A DNA stretch of 19,190 nt, from contig WELB01000053.1 in NCBI GenBank assembly GCA_009602725.1, positions 24,338 to 43,527 of the forward strand. The letters run 5' to 3'. The notes below the pieces were generated by a model. That model did not search any database. It saw only the letters and a program-made list of their open reading frames with translations, and was not told the origin of the DNA. Each line of letters opens with the position of its first letter. Within the stretch, counting starts at the first letter, position 1. Below, in pieces: positions 8,397 to 19,190 of this stretch. This DNA comes from Spirogloea muscicola (taxonomy: Eukaryota > Streptophyta > Zygnematophyceae > Spirogloeales > Spirogloeaceae). The position numbers were made by a program, and so were the translations under genes.

Positions 8397-8487
8397 TTTG
8401 GTTGTTTTGATCCTTACAGAAGCTGCATACCTGAGCACCATGGTTTGGTTGTTTTGATCCTTACAGAAGCTGCATACCGTGAGCACC
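8397..8487 (+). repeat. 47-bp tandem duplication
   Basis: A unit beginning TTTGGTTGTTTTGATCCTTA lies at 8397-8443 and repeats from 8444 to 8487. It is identical except for one inserted G in the second copy (ACCGTGAGCACC versus ACCTGAGCACC). The near identity implies a recent duplication. It lies in noncoding sequence. Confidence 0.9.
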
Positions 8488-9706
8488 GTGCGAGCACAAG
8501 ATGACTATCACTAGCAGAAGAGCAGGAGGTGTTATATCTTTCTCGAGATATTCCTAAGGACACCATTGTGTCTGCTGCTCCTAGGCTGGTGCATGATGGA
8601 TAGCCATTGCTCCTTAAGCAAACAGAGCCTGCACAGCTGTGCTTTGGGCCTTTGCGCCCGCCTGTGGGATTTGACATTTTTAAAGCCTTGTGGCTGCAGC
8701 TCATCCTTGGCATAGATTCTTGTGCTCTCTCACACAATACTGTGGTCACCCTGGCCACCCTCCATAGATAGGGTACTCTACGTTCATATACAACTCCCAT
8801 GCATTCCAATAACAGTAGGTTAACGCTCTCCTCCTGGTCGAATGCTCATCCTATAGAAGTTACTCATCAGTGCTTCATTATTTCAGCCTTTTACATGACC
8901 TGTCTGCGGCCTAATAGGCTCACCAGTTGATCTGTATAAGGAGGTTGGCAGTGCACAGACCTCTGTAAAAACTCTCTGTCAGGCTCTGCAGCAGTACTAA
9001 TGCTGCGGACGATTCCTCTGCCAAGCCAATGCTTTCAAAACTAAAGATCTGAAATTCAACAAGGACATGCTATAGACCACCAACGCAAATGTATAAGCTT
9101 ATGATGGCATCCTTCAGTGGCCCACATGATGCTTTCCTTTTTCCAGGCACTTGCAAAGCATTTCCAGTCCATTGGACCAGATGGAATCTCCACAGTGAGT
9201 TGAGCATGGCTGTCAAACCACCTGTGCAATCAAACCACCTAAATAGCAGTTGAGGAGAGCTGATGACCCCCTCCAAGAGACCACAGACAATACTCAAGAA
9301 TGTTGCAGCAATATTGTGCTTTAAGAGAATGAGTAATTCTGTGATGGAATCTGTCAGTGCATCATCACTTGGTAACAATCCTGGGAGCTTCACCCAGTTC
9401 TGGAAATGCCTTTCTCTACAACCTGTAGATTTTAGATACAATGTCTAGCTTTTAAGACCCTTACTTCTTGTCTTTGCTTTGAAGGCCAACCTCTTCTGCC
9501 ATACAATTCGCTTGTGGAGCGAGTAGCGAAACAAATTGACTAGGCCAGATTACTATGGACAGAATGCTTACGAACTAGGATAGACTAGGGGACACGGGAG
9601 AAATACGATCCAACTAATTGGTTGTGAGCAACCCAACACACTCCACGAACTCGAGGTGGATGACTGGCCTTATCACACTTATCTCTGATAGCCACCGCGT
9701 TGCTGG
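8488..9706. other. Intergenic stretch / 3' flank of the patatin-like gene
   Basis: There is no supported gene here. A 123-codon minus-strand frame at 9070-9441 has no recognisable motif. The nearest TGTAA on the patatin strand is around 8891-8895, about 810 nt beyond the patatin stop, so the 3' UTR extent is unclear. Confidence 0.5.
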
Positions 9707-12700
9707 TCATTCAGCAGCTACCAATTGTGGTGTAACCTGTCCCTTGAGAGTGGATGTGGCCTGATCAGTGCCACTCTCCACCCCCTGCTTGCGATGCTCG
9801 TGCCACATTGCAGCATCCTTGTAACCATCCTCATAGAGGATCTCCAAGATATCATCTGTAGCAGGTTCCAGCGCCCAATTGAACAGCTGCATTGGAACGA
9901 CAAAAGAGCTTAGCAGCTGCAGCAAGTTGCAATGCCAAACTCCATCATCCGAACTCTATGTGCACCAGGGATGTGTGAGAATTCAACCAAGATGCTCTGC
10001 ATCCTAGTCACCATGTAATCTAAGCTGCTCAGAGAGCTCATACGACTTTCCTGCAGTCTAGCTGCACAAAAAGGGAGTGACAAGGAGAGAATTTCATCAG
10101 GGAGAGCAGGTAGGAATCATATCTTTGCATACCTCTCGCATTGTAGCACGGTTCTCAGGGCGCAGGTCTGGACTGATACCAATACTAGTCAGCCCCAGCG
10201 CGGATGCAGGAAAGCAGCACACCCTCACCTGCAACCATACATCCGTCATCAATTGCCTAAGTAGCAGTTGCAGCTCTTGCTAATGAGCTCATGAAGTTGC
10301 GAGGCCGAGCTGATATTCGTGGGCATATAGCAGAGGGCAACACAGGAGATAAGACAAGGAACACATAAGAGTTGCTCACCGTCTCAGAGGTTGCAGTGGG
10401 AGGCATGAAGAGCGAGATACCACCATCCACGCAGTAGCGATCACGGAACCAGGTCATGGGAGCCGGGGCCAAGAATCTGAAACGGGGTTGACTTCTTTTC
10501 AGTATTTACAAGCAAGTGCCACCGTGTGGTGATCTGCAGATATACCCCTTTGACCCTCGCACCTTGTAATCTACTAGTAGCAGCTACAAGACATACTTTT
10601 GACCTTTGTGTTTTGTATGTCTGTAGTATTCCTAGACAACCATTACTGCCTGAAGAGGGGTTGTTGTACACTGGCAAGTGCAGCGCATATTTGTAACTAG
10701 TGAAGCTGCTATGCAGATGGAGGGCTGCCACACAGTTTCCTTGTGTTGCAGTCACTATCCTTGCTCTCGAGGACAAAGCTGCTCATTATGGCTTTGCTCA
10801 TTACATCCTTTGGTAATAAGTCATTTCAGAATACATGTACAAACTCAGATACAGGATTTTAAAGAAGAAGCTTACCCTGGAATGTAGCAGGACGTTAGCA
10901 GAGCGTTGATGAGATCCTCTTTGTCATCAAATTGATCTACCAGGATTCCACGTGGTGCACGAAACACTTGCGTGACCGCCACTGCGAAGAGGAAAACATG
11001 TTGGACATTGCAGTGTTCAGTAAGTGCTGGAAGGAGGTCTGCTGTCAACTCCTGCACTTCAAGTCACGACAGTTGCACATCGAGGATTACGCCTCGTTGT
11101 TTCCTCCACAGCCAAGTCCCTATAAGCCTAGATGGTGCCACAGGTTTACAACCTCAACTTTGCCAGACCTGCAGACAGCATGAGAGCACTGAGTGATGCA
11201 GCAACACTCACCTCTAATCCTGCCATTGCAGCTGAGATGCGCATCATCTGGCAAGAAGCTTCTCAAGAACTTCCTCAGCACAGCCTGTGACAACATAACG
11301 CCAATCAGTCATTTACAAAAGCACGCTAGCTTTGTCTCCCATGAAAGCCCTGGCTCAGACTCACTGCTCCAACAACCAGCTACGCAAGCATGGTTGATGT
11401 ATGCTATATTTGCTAGCAGTATGTGCCCTTCCCAAGTGTGTCAGACTCGTCCAGGGTGAACCACGGGGGAGCTAGAGTCACTCAAGCAGCAGCTTACCCC
11501 AAGGCGGAAGGCCGTCCCGAACTCCCGGCAATCTTTGCCCAGCTCCTTGGTGGCCTCAACAGCCGCACGCATGCTTACTCCTGAGGCGACTACAGCACAG
11601 ACGATTGCCCCAGCCGACGAGCCCGCCAGTGGAGTCGACTCCTGCTCACATTCAGAGTGGGTCTTCTCAAGATCAGCGGCTCATCTTCGTGAAAGGCCAG
11701 ACTCAGCTAGGAAGATGCTGGATACACATACTTCCTCTTCACTCCTGCCAAAAGGTGAATCCGCAATTTGTGTCTATAATAATGGCTTGGACCATGTAAG
11801 GAGGGCGAAAAGTTGAAGGCGAGCTCACAGTAATCATCCCCGCGTCAATGAGGTACTGAGTCACGCCCAGGTGGTATGGGAATAGCAGGCCGGCTGCGGA
11901 GTAGCTGAATCCTGGGCTTGTGAACGTTGGGCGCTTGCGCTGCTCCTCCTCAACATCCTTCTTACGCTGCTCCCACAAGATGCCCGGAACGGCATCGTCG
12001 CGCGTCACTGCAGCGACCTGCGGGTGGACGAGGTTGTGCGCCACCCACCAACGTCAACGAGTGAGACCTTTTCCTTGTTGCACACAGTAGCACGCCCCAC
12101 AGGAGCAAAGCCATTTACAAAAGCTAAGCTGGCGTTATCAACGACAGAGTGCACCGTCCAGAGAACCGAGGCATTGTGCACTGACCTCGTCCTCGTTGTC
12201 GCCGCGCAGGGCCTCCTCGTTGACAACGCTTTCCCCCGGAGCAAGCCGCTGCTCCTCCCCCAGCAGCTTCTGCACCTCTGGGGCTTGAGCACCTCCGAGG
12301 CGCCAGCGCGGCAGCTGGGGAAGCTGCAACCGGATCTGGCTGACGGAGCTCGCCAGCGGGAGGGCGTTGGCGAGGGAGCCCATCCTGCTGGCGGCCTGCT
12401 TCTGGAAGCTCCACCAGTCCGACATGGCGAGCGAGTAGTTGACGAGCAAGGAGGTGATGACGGTGGTGGGCGCCCGCGCCGGCAGGAGGGAGAGGAGCCG
12501 CCTGGAGGCCGGCGGCTTTGACGGCTTCACTGCCACGGCACCGGCGCTCTCTGACTTGACGGCCTGCGCCGCCTGCTGCCGGTGAGCAGCTACGATCTTG
12601 ACGTTACAGCTTGTCGACGAGCGGCTGTCGGTAGCTGCGACTCGTCCAGCGGGCAAGGCTCGGACTCCAGCGAGCCGGAGCCTCCCATGCTGCCAGCCGC

Positions 12701-12821
12701 TCCTCGCCAGGCGCCGGCTGCGGCGCGCCGGCGGCGCCGAGGCAAGGGGCCGTGCGGAGCGAGCCGCCGCAGGGCCAGTGGCAGCAGGTACCGCCGCGGC
12801 CTGCTCCAGCGCCAGGATCAT
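9707..12821 (-). CDS. Patatin-like phospholipase / lipid acyl hydrolase, 8 exons, probably plastid-targeted
   Basis: This is a predicted lipid acyl hydrolase with a Ser-Asp dyad, 506 aa. Exons on the minus strand: 12821-12186, 12017-11829, 11641-11498, 11284-11212, 10981-10876, 10476-10380, 10228-10133, 9886-9707. All junctions are GT-AG and every phase closes. The ATG at 12821 has an in-frame TGA 12 nt upstream, which favours this start. Residues 1-80 are rich in Ala, Arg and Ser and nearly free of acids, like a chloroplast transit peptide. The patatin domain begins at GFSYSAAGLLFPYHLGV (248-264). The nucleophile elbow is GSSAG (282-286, Ser284). The catalytic Asp lies in VDGG (Asp400). FRAPRGILVDQFDD, FPASALGL and LFNWALEPATDD match algal and plant members. 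The glycine-rich oxyanion loop is replaced by the SAAG type. The exact lipid substrate is unknown. Confidence 0.9.
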
Positions 12822-13442
12822 GCCGCCGGCGGGTCAGGCCCGGAGGCAAGCTGCTCCGCCAGGCAGCGCCGTGAGTGCCGCCTCGCCGCGGCAGAGGGCC
12901 CGGCGATGGCGAGCGCGGGCAGGCGCAGCCTAATCTCCTCCGCGCGAAGTGTCGCCGCCAAGCGGCCAGCAGCCGCGCTGCGGAGAGGCCTTGCCGCAGC
13001 TCCCCCCGAGCGGCTTGCCGAGTGGTTCGCCGGCCCGGCCGTCCCGCCCCGCCCGCCGGCTCTGCGCGTCCGCCGCNCCAGCATGCGAAAAGAGGGGAGA
13101 CGCCCGGTGAGTCAATGAGCGCCAGACGGGGAGGGGGGGGAGGGAGGAGAGAGGAGCTTCGGTCACCCACCCCCCGCGGCCGGCCGGCAGATTATCGATC
13201 TTTGGAGAAGGCGACCCGAGGCCGCGGGGAAAAGGGTGCGGACAGGTGGCGCGTCGAGAGCACGCCGCGTGGACGGCGCTCCAGGCGGGCGGGGGGCCCG
13301 GTCAGGCTGGAGGTCGTGCCTCGAGTCTGGCGGCGGGGCCACAGCCGCCGCCAGGCCGGGCGGCGCCAGTCGGGCCGCGCGTCCTCCCTAGCTTCGTCTC
13401 ATGTAGCTTCAAGAAGAAGTGGCTCTCCCAATGGGAGCCAGG
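12822..13442. other. GC-rich upstream region of the patatin-like gene
   Basis: This is very GC-rich sequence with long overlapping Ala/Arg/Gly frames on both strands, a composition effect. It presumably holds the promoter and 5' UTR of the minus-strand patatin-like gene. A single ambiguous base (N) is at 13077. Confidence 0.5.
13327..13354. other. GC hairpin with 10-bp perfect stem
   Basis: CTGGCGGCGG (13327-13336) and CCGCCGCCAG (13345-13354) are perfect inverted repeats around an 8-nt loop. The hairpin lies about 510 bp upstream of the patatin ATG. Function is unknown, and high GC raises the chance of coincidence. Confidence 0.6.
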
Positions 13443-13571
13443 GCTGTGAAAAGCCAGCCCTGAAAGAAGATGTAGCTTCCACTAGCATTGGCTTTTGTCT
13501 GCACAGTGTATAGCTGTGCTTTGGCCTCCCTTGTTTGATTATTTTTAGTTCTGGGCTGGCCTCTCACAGCC
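13443..13571. mobile_element. 129-bp MITE-like element with 19-bp inverted ends
   Basis: The left end, GGCTGTGAAAAGCCAGCCC (13443-13461), and right end, GGGCTGGCCTCTCACAGCC (13553-13571), are inverse of each other at 17 of 19 positions. The interior is mostly A/T-leaning, noncoding and unlike the 5S segment at 6362-6770, except for the shared AAAGAAxATG next to the left end. I see no target-site duplication. Size and structure fit a miniature non-autonomous DNA element, but the family is not identified. Confidence 0.5.
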
Positions 13572-13752
13572 ACCGCCCTCATGCGCACCGCGCGCCTTCT
13601 CTCCTCCCTGTCTCCAGCTCATGCTTTGCACCATTGGAAGAGCCGTCTCTTTGCACCAGAAAGGCTGGTCGAGCTTCAGCTGGTGGCGGAAGGCCTTGTC
13701 ATTTGCCGTCCCGTATTCGGGCATCACTTAGCGACCCTCTACGGACTAAGTA

Positions 13753-13870
13753 GTGGTCATTGAGCGGGTCAGCATAGCAGCAGGTGAGGTACATCTGTCG
13801 ATGTGCTTGCCACTGCATTTGGCCACCCAGGCCCTCCATCACTCAATACACGCTCCATTCCTAACTGGCG
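13753..13870 (+). repeat. Degenerate dispersed repeat, copy 2
   Basis: This is the partner of the repeat at 7-126. It shares TTGAGCGGGTC, GATGTGCTTGCC and CAATACACG in the same order and spacing. It lies 182 bp right of the inverted-repeat element, so the two may belong to one composite repeat. Confidence 0.6.
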
Positions 13871-13871
13871 G

Positions 13872-14813
13872 TAACATCCCACTCTTGTCCAGCCCTTAGG
13901 CTCCTCACGGCCACTGCTGTCTAGAAAAGCCCAGTTTCGCTTTTTCAGCCAGCCCTGAGGCCTTTGGTGAGTGTATTATCACATCCCTTTCTAGAAGCCG
14001 CTACACCGTGGCCCTCGTATATGCCACCTTGTCCTCTGTAAGACAACTGCTTACTAGCATTCGTCCACTTGTTCGTCTGAGCATTGGGATCCCTAACCTA
14101 TAAGAGTTGTCAGACCAATCAGGCTGCTTGGTGATGCAGCTGCCTGCCTTGGAGTAGCCTCTCCTTATTACGTGTCTCCGCCAGCTTGCATCCAGCAGAT
14201 TGAAGTCTCACCGTGAAGATGTTGCTCAGTAGCACAAAGAGTCACGTTCTTCTATTGCGCTTCTTGGCAAGTTCATTGATCAAGTCAATCTGGCGGATAC
14301 ATCATCCATGGTCGCCTAAGACCTGAGATAGCAACTTTCATCTTGCGCACCCCTCGTTCTAGTCATACAGCTGCCTTTCCATGGAACTGTCATAATTCTT
14401 GTCAGGTCTGGCTATGAGACATCGCCGCCGAGGTGGCACTACAGGCCACAAATGAGCTGGATGTGTATGTAGAAGCATAAATGCACAGCCGGTGCAAGCG
14501 AGCTGGCCGCCAGTCTGCAAGTGGCTTGGCAAGCATAGCGCCCACTGGATTAGCCTGTGGCACCCGCTTGCACTCTCAATTTACTTGCCACTACCAGCGA
14601 AACTTCCCAGCATCTGAGCTGCGATGACGCACAGCTGCAGGGATGCTCTGAGTGGCCTACTCGATGGCCGCCATGAGAAAGCTCACAGCAGGGTCTCTCT
14701 TGGAATGGAGTGCAGTGGTTGTGTTAGGGAGAAATGATCTTCAAGAGAGAGCATTCAATGGTAGAATGGCGGCCAATGAGAAGGGATTCGTCATCGAGGA
14801 CCGAGACATGCAC
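13872..14813. other. Intergenic stretch, 3' flank of the PHD gene
   Basis: No gene is supported on either strand. Around 13905-13950 there are weak relatives of the GGCTGG/CCAGCC end motif (TCAGCCAGCCCTGAGG). An optional last exon of the PHD gene may lie at 14618-14591. Confidence 0.5.
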
Positions 14814-17800
14814 TCACGTCCCTGGGGCGAATCTCACTTTCTCGCTGCGAGAAACCAGCTCCTCCTCCTCGCCATCATCATATAGCACCACAAACTTGCC
14901 ACTAGGCGCTGAGACTGACTTCAAGCAACCCGGATACCTACAAACGTGGAGAAAACAAGTGAGAAGATGCAAAAAGAACAGCTCCACAAGAAGACAAGAT
15001 AAATTGCAAGGCTGTGCAGCCCAGCTTCACCAGCTGAGAGCTGGGTGCAGCTGAGCCCGGCAGGGTAACATAAGCAGAGAAGCAAGTGGCAATCAACGCC
15101 AGTGCCTGCGCGATTGCTGGAGGTTAAGTCCACTCTGACAAGTCACAAAGAGGGGTGTAGGCCGAGGATGCTGAGGTGCACGACCACCTCACTCCTCATC
15201 AGGTCCTCACCATGTATTGTCCAACGGCCAGTAGACTTCGATTCGCCTTCCAACGTCCTCCTGCCCCAGCGTTGGCTCTGGCACGCGGCTGCGCTTGCTC
15301 CGCCCCTTGCCGTCCACTTCAGCCAAGTCAGGCACTGCAGCGTCACCTGCAGCGTCCTGCGGCCCAGCCTCCCCGCGCTGAGAATCCCTGCTCTGGCCTC
15401 CACTCTGCCCGCGCCTGCCCCCGTCCAACAGGTCCATTACGTTCGCTTTCCTTGGGGGCAGCCTGCCGGGCGTTCTACTCTGTCTCTGCTTGACCGCAGC
15501 TTCTCTGCCATCAGCTTCTGTCACCTGCACCTCTGCGACTCCTTGCTCATCTGCAGCGGCGCCATCAACGAGCTTTGAGCTGCATCGGGCAGCTTGGGCG
15601 TCTCCATAGACGAGCTTCAGAATAGGCAGCCGCGCTTCCTTTGGCGTCCGTCCACTCGTCTCTGCATCGGGGCTCTCCTCAACCTCAGCTAGCTTGCCAT
15701 CAGTCACTGGCGTCCTGGGGCTTCCAGTCCCCAAGTCCACAAGATCATGGTTCCCCTCCACCCTGTGGCTGCCTGCAACTTGCAAGGCTTTCAACCTCGT
15801 CCTCTTCTTGCCAGACCGCTCTCGTCGGCTGTTGCGCTCATCAAGCAGTGCCCCGTTTGTCTCTGCAGCGCGTCGGCTTGGCGAATCAACGGCACTGCCC
15901 TTGTCATCTTTGGCTTCTCTGCAGGGCTCTGCAGCTTCCATGTCGCCCTGCCCTCCACTATCTTGCGACTGCTTGCCAGCGCCCTCCATGTCAGCACAAA
16001 ATGTGGCTCTCTCACCTCTGCTTCTATTGGTCCATGTGTCATTTGCTGCTCCAGGCTCTGCCGTGGCTTCCACGTCCTTACTCCTTGCCTCACCTGCTTG
16101 TCCCTCACCTACGATCCCGCTGACACCACCCTTCACATTGACACGCCGCAGAGCCTCGCCAAGCTCTTCCCCTTCCTCAGTAATCCTGTGGTTCTTGCGG
16201 TGCTGCCTCTTCCTCTTCCGCACTTGTTCCACAGTGGAAGCCTTGGTATTGTCAACAGAGTTCTCTGACAGCGCAACTTGCGGCCCCAACTTCAGTTTGA
16301 TCTTGAGCCCTTTGGAGGGCTGCTCGGCCTCGGCCCCTCCCACAACCGCTCGCTTCCTCTTGCCATCATGCCGAGCTCTGTCGTCGCGCTTGCGCGGCTG
16401 TGCTTCGCTGGCCTGCCCTGCGCCGGCCCTTTTGCTGCTGCCATTCCTATTATCTTCCACACCCACCTCAGTAGGGCTCCCTGGCAAGCCAGCTCTCCTC
16501 CCCGCTCCAGTGCCTGGTCTGTGCAGAGTCACCACCAGCTTCTGCCTTGCTCCATCGCCAAACCCATCCGCAGAGCTCATCGCCGTCTTCTTGCTCTTTT
16601 TCTCGCTCCTCTTGTGACTCTTCAGGGGACTGCCAGGAGGGTCCGCTACTCCTGTTGGGGGCAGGTCCTCTGCATCGCTCTCAGGCGCCGGGGACTGGAG
16701 ATCAGGATCAGGGGCGAGCTCAAGCGGCGGGAGGCCCTTGGCCTCTCTCGCCTCATTCTCCTCTTCCCAGAACGTCTTGTTCTTCCTTCTCCAGATCTCT
16801 GCCACTCCATCCTCGTGACTCTGCACCTGGTCGGATCGTATCATAGAAGTGTTTACGCAGATGTAAGACATGGGCATGCAGCATAAGAGTGAAATTCAGC
16901 TTGATCTTTCATACAGACAGTGCAATGACTTTTGGACACCCTCCAGTTTGGGTGCTGATGACAGTTGCTTGAAGGCCTGAGTTGCGTACTTTGTGGCAAA
17001 GCCCTCGGCACGCAGCGCACATGTATTTCAGCTCTGCATTCGATTGATAGTGCTGATATTGTTCCAGGCTGCAGACAAGATGAGCAAGCGCAACTGCAGT
17101 CACTACCCCGTGCAGATGGAGAAGGAGTTACTTCCAAAGGACCAGCACCAGCGTGCTCATCGCAATGGGGTGGAAGAAGACCTGATGCCATCACAGAAGC
17201 AGTGCACCCAGTGCTCGCAGTTGTCGCAGCAGACCATGGGTGCGGGCTCTGTGTCACGGTACACCTGCCGCAAGCAGCGCAGTAGTGCACTCGTGTAAAT
17301 GTATCACCAGAAGGAAATGGAATGGCTGCATCTTCATTAGTTGACAAAGTTATAGGTATGAAGCCTGGCCGCAGTAAGGGCTAATAAGAGTGCAGGGAAC
17401 TGATTGATGGCCGGTTTGGGTCGTTTCAGCAGGCTGCCGACCTTGAGGCAGATGGAGCAGTAGCGCCCCTTGCTGAAAAGATGCCCGCATGCGTCACACA
17501 TTGTGAAGGCGCACAACCACCTGGCCACCACAAAGGCCTCCAAGTACGCAACTAGCATCAGCTTTGACACCCAGCTTGAGCTGGACCTATCACTGCTGCT
17601 CCCAACTTGCACAGTAAGGGAGGAAGGCAGGCTGGTTCTGCAACATCTTATGCTTGTGTAGACGATGCATCTCAGAGAGGTCATACAAGCACGCACTTGG
17701 ACATGGTGCCAATGCCTGGTGCACGAGAGTTGCAGGTGAAGCAGCTGACGTGCTCGGCGCAGAGAAACGGCCCCTTGGGGTTGTTCTACATCCATTTCGA

Positions 17801-19190
17801 CCAAGAGACGAGCATCACAACGTCACTCAATCCCACTCAATCCCAAGATTTGCAGCTGCAAGACTTAGCGAACATGCTCTTTACTTGGTCAGCCACATTG
17901 TACTGGTCCTCTCTGCACAGGCAAAGAAAATCAAGATACGCAGTGGTTGACCAAAGTTGGGCTCAAAGCCAAGCGCACCCTCAGTGGCGGCTTCACACAA
18001 ACAATGTGATACATCTTGTCACACCACTTGCAGTAGACCACCTTCTCTTCCTCGCCAGCGTTTCCGCAGCCCTGGGCACGCAGCGGTTGTAGCATGTACT
18101 CTGTCAATCAATGCCTGGCTTGGAACCACCGCACTGACGATCAGCAGGGCGGGACCGAGGAGGACGGGAGGTTATCTATACAGCAGGCTTACTGTGCAAT
18201 GCCGGCATGAGTTGCACACCCAGTTGCTCCAATTGAAGATGTCTGTGCAAGTACAGGCAGGTCAAAAGCTGTCAGCGCCAGAGGATGTTCTTAACCACCA
18301 GAGAGAAATGGTCATGTTTATGCAGAGCCTTTTCACTGCAGTGGGCTTGGCTTGCTAGACGTGAAGACGGCAGTAGCAATGAGGTAGCATGATGCCTGCG
18401 CATCTCCGAGTCGACTACTTCACAGAAAATACGTGACTGCACCTCGATTGCGTGCCCATGCTCGGAGGCAGAGCAGGTGGAAGCGGCGGCGGCACTGGTG
18501 GCACCGCGGCATGCGGCGCGCCCGCTCCCTGCTGCGGGCCTCACGAGTGCTGCACAGGCCGCAGGCCACCTGCAGGCGGCCACGGCGGTCTCAAAACGAA
18601 GGTCAACAGAAGGCCGCTGCCACGGTGGAGGCATCAGGCTTCAAATGCGACGGGAGGACAGTCTCGAGAGGCCCTGCCAGTGGAGCCGCCTGTCTCCGCT
18701 AATGTATCTGGCGACCGGCAGGAGAGAATGGCTGCTGCCGACTGCTTCGTTGTCAACTTTGGAACGAACGTGACGACGCGGCCCTGCCTCTGCAGTCTCG
18801 GGGTATTGCAGAGCGCCAAACCAGCAAACTGATGCAACGCACCTGCCCAGCACCGCCGGGATGGTCCACACCGGAGGCGTGCTTAGAGGGCGAACGGCCT
18901 TCCGACGACCCATGCGGAAACGGCCTGGCGTCTTTGCCGACCAGTTTCTGCAAGCCCACGACGGTGTGTTGACAGAGATTCAGACCGAGGGTAAGCTGCT
19001 GGAGCTGCTGGGGCCCAGCTGCCGCACAGTCATGGTGCCAGCAGTGGGTTCACCTTGCGACCACTGGCGGAGGCATGGCCGGCGTCCAGCCAGGGCTGGC
19101 CCCCGGAAGAGGGCGGCGGGAGCAGGAGGCTGCCGCCGGGAGCCTCGGGCGCGGAGGCGGAGCCCGCGGCCGCCGCAGCCGGCGGGCCCC
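14814..19190 (-). CDS. Multi-PHD zinc-finger chromatin reader with C-terminal Tudor-like domain, 5' partial
   Basis: This is a predicted nuclear histone-tail reader, related to plant PHD proteins of the At3g08020/At3g52100 type. Phase-consistent minus-strand exons: 18569-18443, 18242-18193, 18071-17979, 17785-17697, 17520-17442, 17264-17182, 17068-16990, 16826-15211, 14937-14814. They encode 779 aa. Domains in order: a PHD-type finger (ACGLC, RCHQCRRRFHLLC, NWVCNSCRHC); a second (GCGN, VVYCKWCDKMYHIVC, FLCAEHVSCFTC); a third (FTMCDACGHLF, YCSICLK, VCCDNCEHWVHCFC, MCAACRG). A roughly 540-residue charged, disordered region with basic tracts follows in one long exon. The end is Tudor-like (RRIEVYWPLDNTWYPG, then FVVLYDDGEEEE). 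Likely 5' exons include about 18950-18843 and one running off the right edge. The stop at 14816-14814 overlaps a good donor (AC|GTGAGT); an alternative ends at 14591. Confidence 0.85.

Noticed and set aside
9070-9441. 123-codon minus-strand frame downstream of the patatin-like gene
   Set aside because: No motif, no splice partners, and composition like the noncoding surroundings. A transcript would be needed to revive it.
12024-12521. 165-codon plus-strand frame
   Set aside because: It is antisense to exons 1 and 2 of the patatin-like gene, which has conserved motifs and consistent phases.
12875-13513. 212-codon plus-strand frame crossing the N and the GC hairpin
   Set aside because: Arg/Gly/Ala-rich composition effect; it runs antisense over the patatin promoter and into the 129-bp element.
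15694-16617. 307-codon plus-strand frame
   Set aside because: It is the antisense of the long exon of the PHD gene, which shows splice phase and domain support on the minus strand.
18270-18437. Minus-strand coding stretch between the first two PHD exons
   Set aside because: Splicing 18443 to 18242 closes a codon exactly and yields the expected WARNRD-IFNWSNWVC sequence, so this is intron.

Overview
This is a nuclear segment of a eukaryote, most likely a green alga (Viridiplantae). The genes are split by many short GT-AG introns, often with TGCAG acceptors. First exons are GC-rich and introns are closer to even composition. The telomere-type repeat is CCCTAAA, the 5S rRNA is close to the land-plant form, and two proteins resemble plant families. 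No prokaryotic, viral or CRISPR signature was seen.

Layout. Positions 1-1002 hold a degenerate dispersed repeat, a tRNA-like relic, duplicated inverted CCAAT boxes and an interstitial telomere repeat that ends just before the first gene. Positions 1003-5270 (+) hold a 14-exon SET-MYND (SMYD/ASHR1-type) methyltransferase gene of 484 codons. Positions 5271-6280 hold nothing recognisable. Positions 6281-6770 hold copies of a GGGCTGG... motif that flank a complete 5S rRNA gene on the minus strand. Positions 6868-7615 (+) hold a small two-exon gene of unknown function. Positions 7616-9706 show no gene. Positions 9707-12821 (-) hold an 8-exon patatin-like lipid acyl hydrolase gene of 506 codons with a transit-peptide-like N terminus. 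Positions 12822-14813 are intergenic and hold a 129-bp inverted-repeat element and a second copy of the repeat from the window start. Positions 14814 to the right edge (-) hold a multi-PHD zinc-finger gene with a C-terminal Tudor-like module; its 5' end runs off the window.

The exon models were built by hand. Splice phase is consistent across every junction of the SET-MYND and patatin genes, and from the first recognised zinc-finger exon onward in the PHD gene. That makes these three models the strongest part of the annotation. The genes do not form an operon-like unit. One predicted protein-lysine methyltransferase (writer) and one predicted chromatin reader share the window, probably by chance.

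The most interesting points are the inverted-repeat motif around a lone 5S gene and its short 5S-less relative, a NAGNAG tandem acceptor in the methyltransferase gene, a missing MYND zinc ligand, and the PHD plus Tudor-like architecture. I found no clear previously undescribed multi-gene system.
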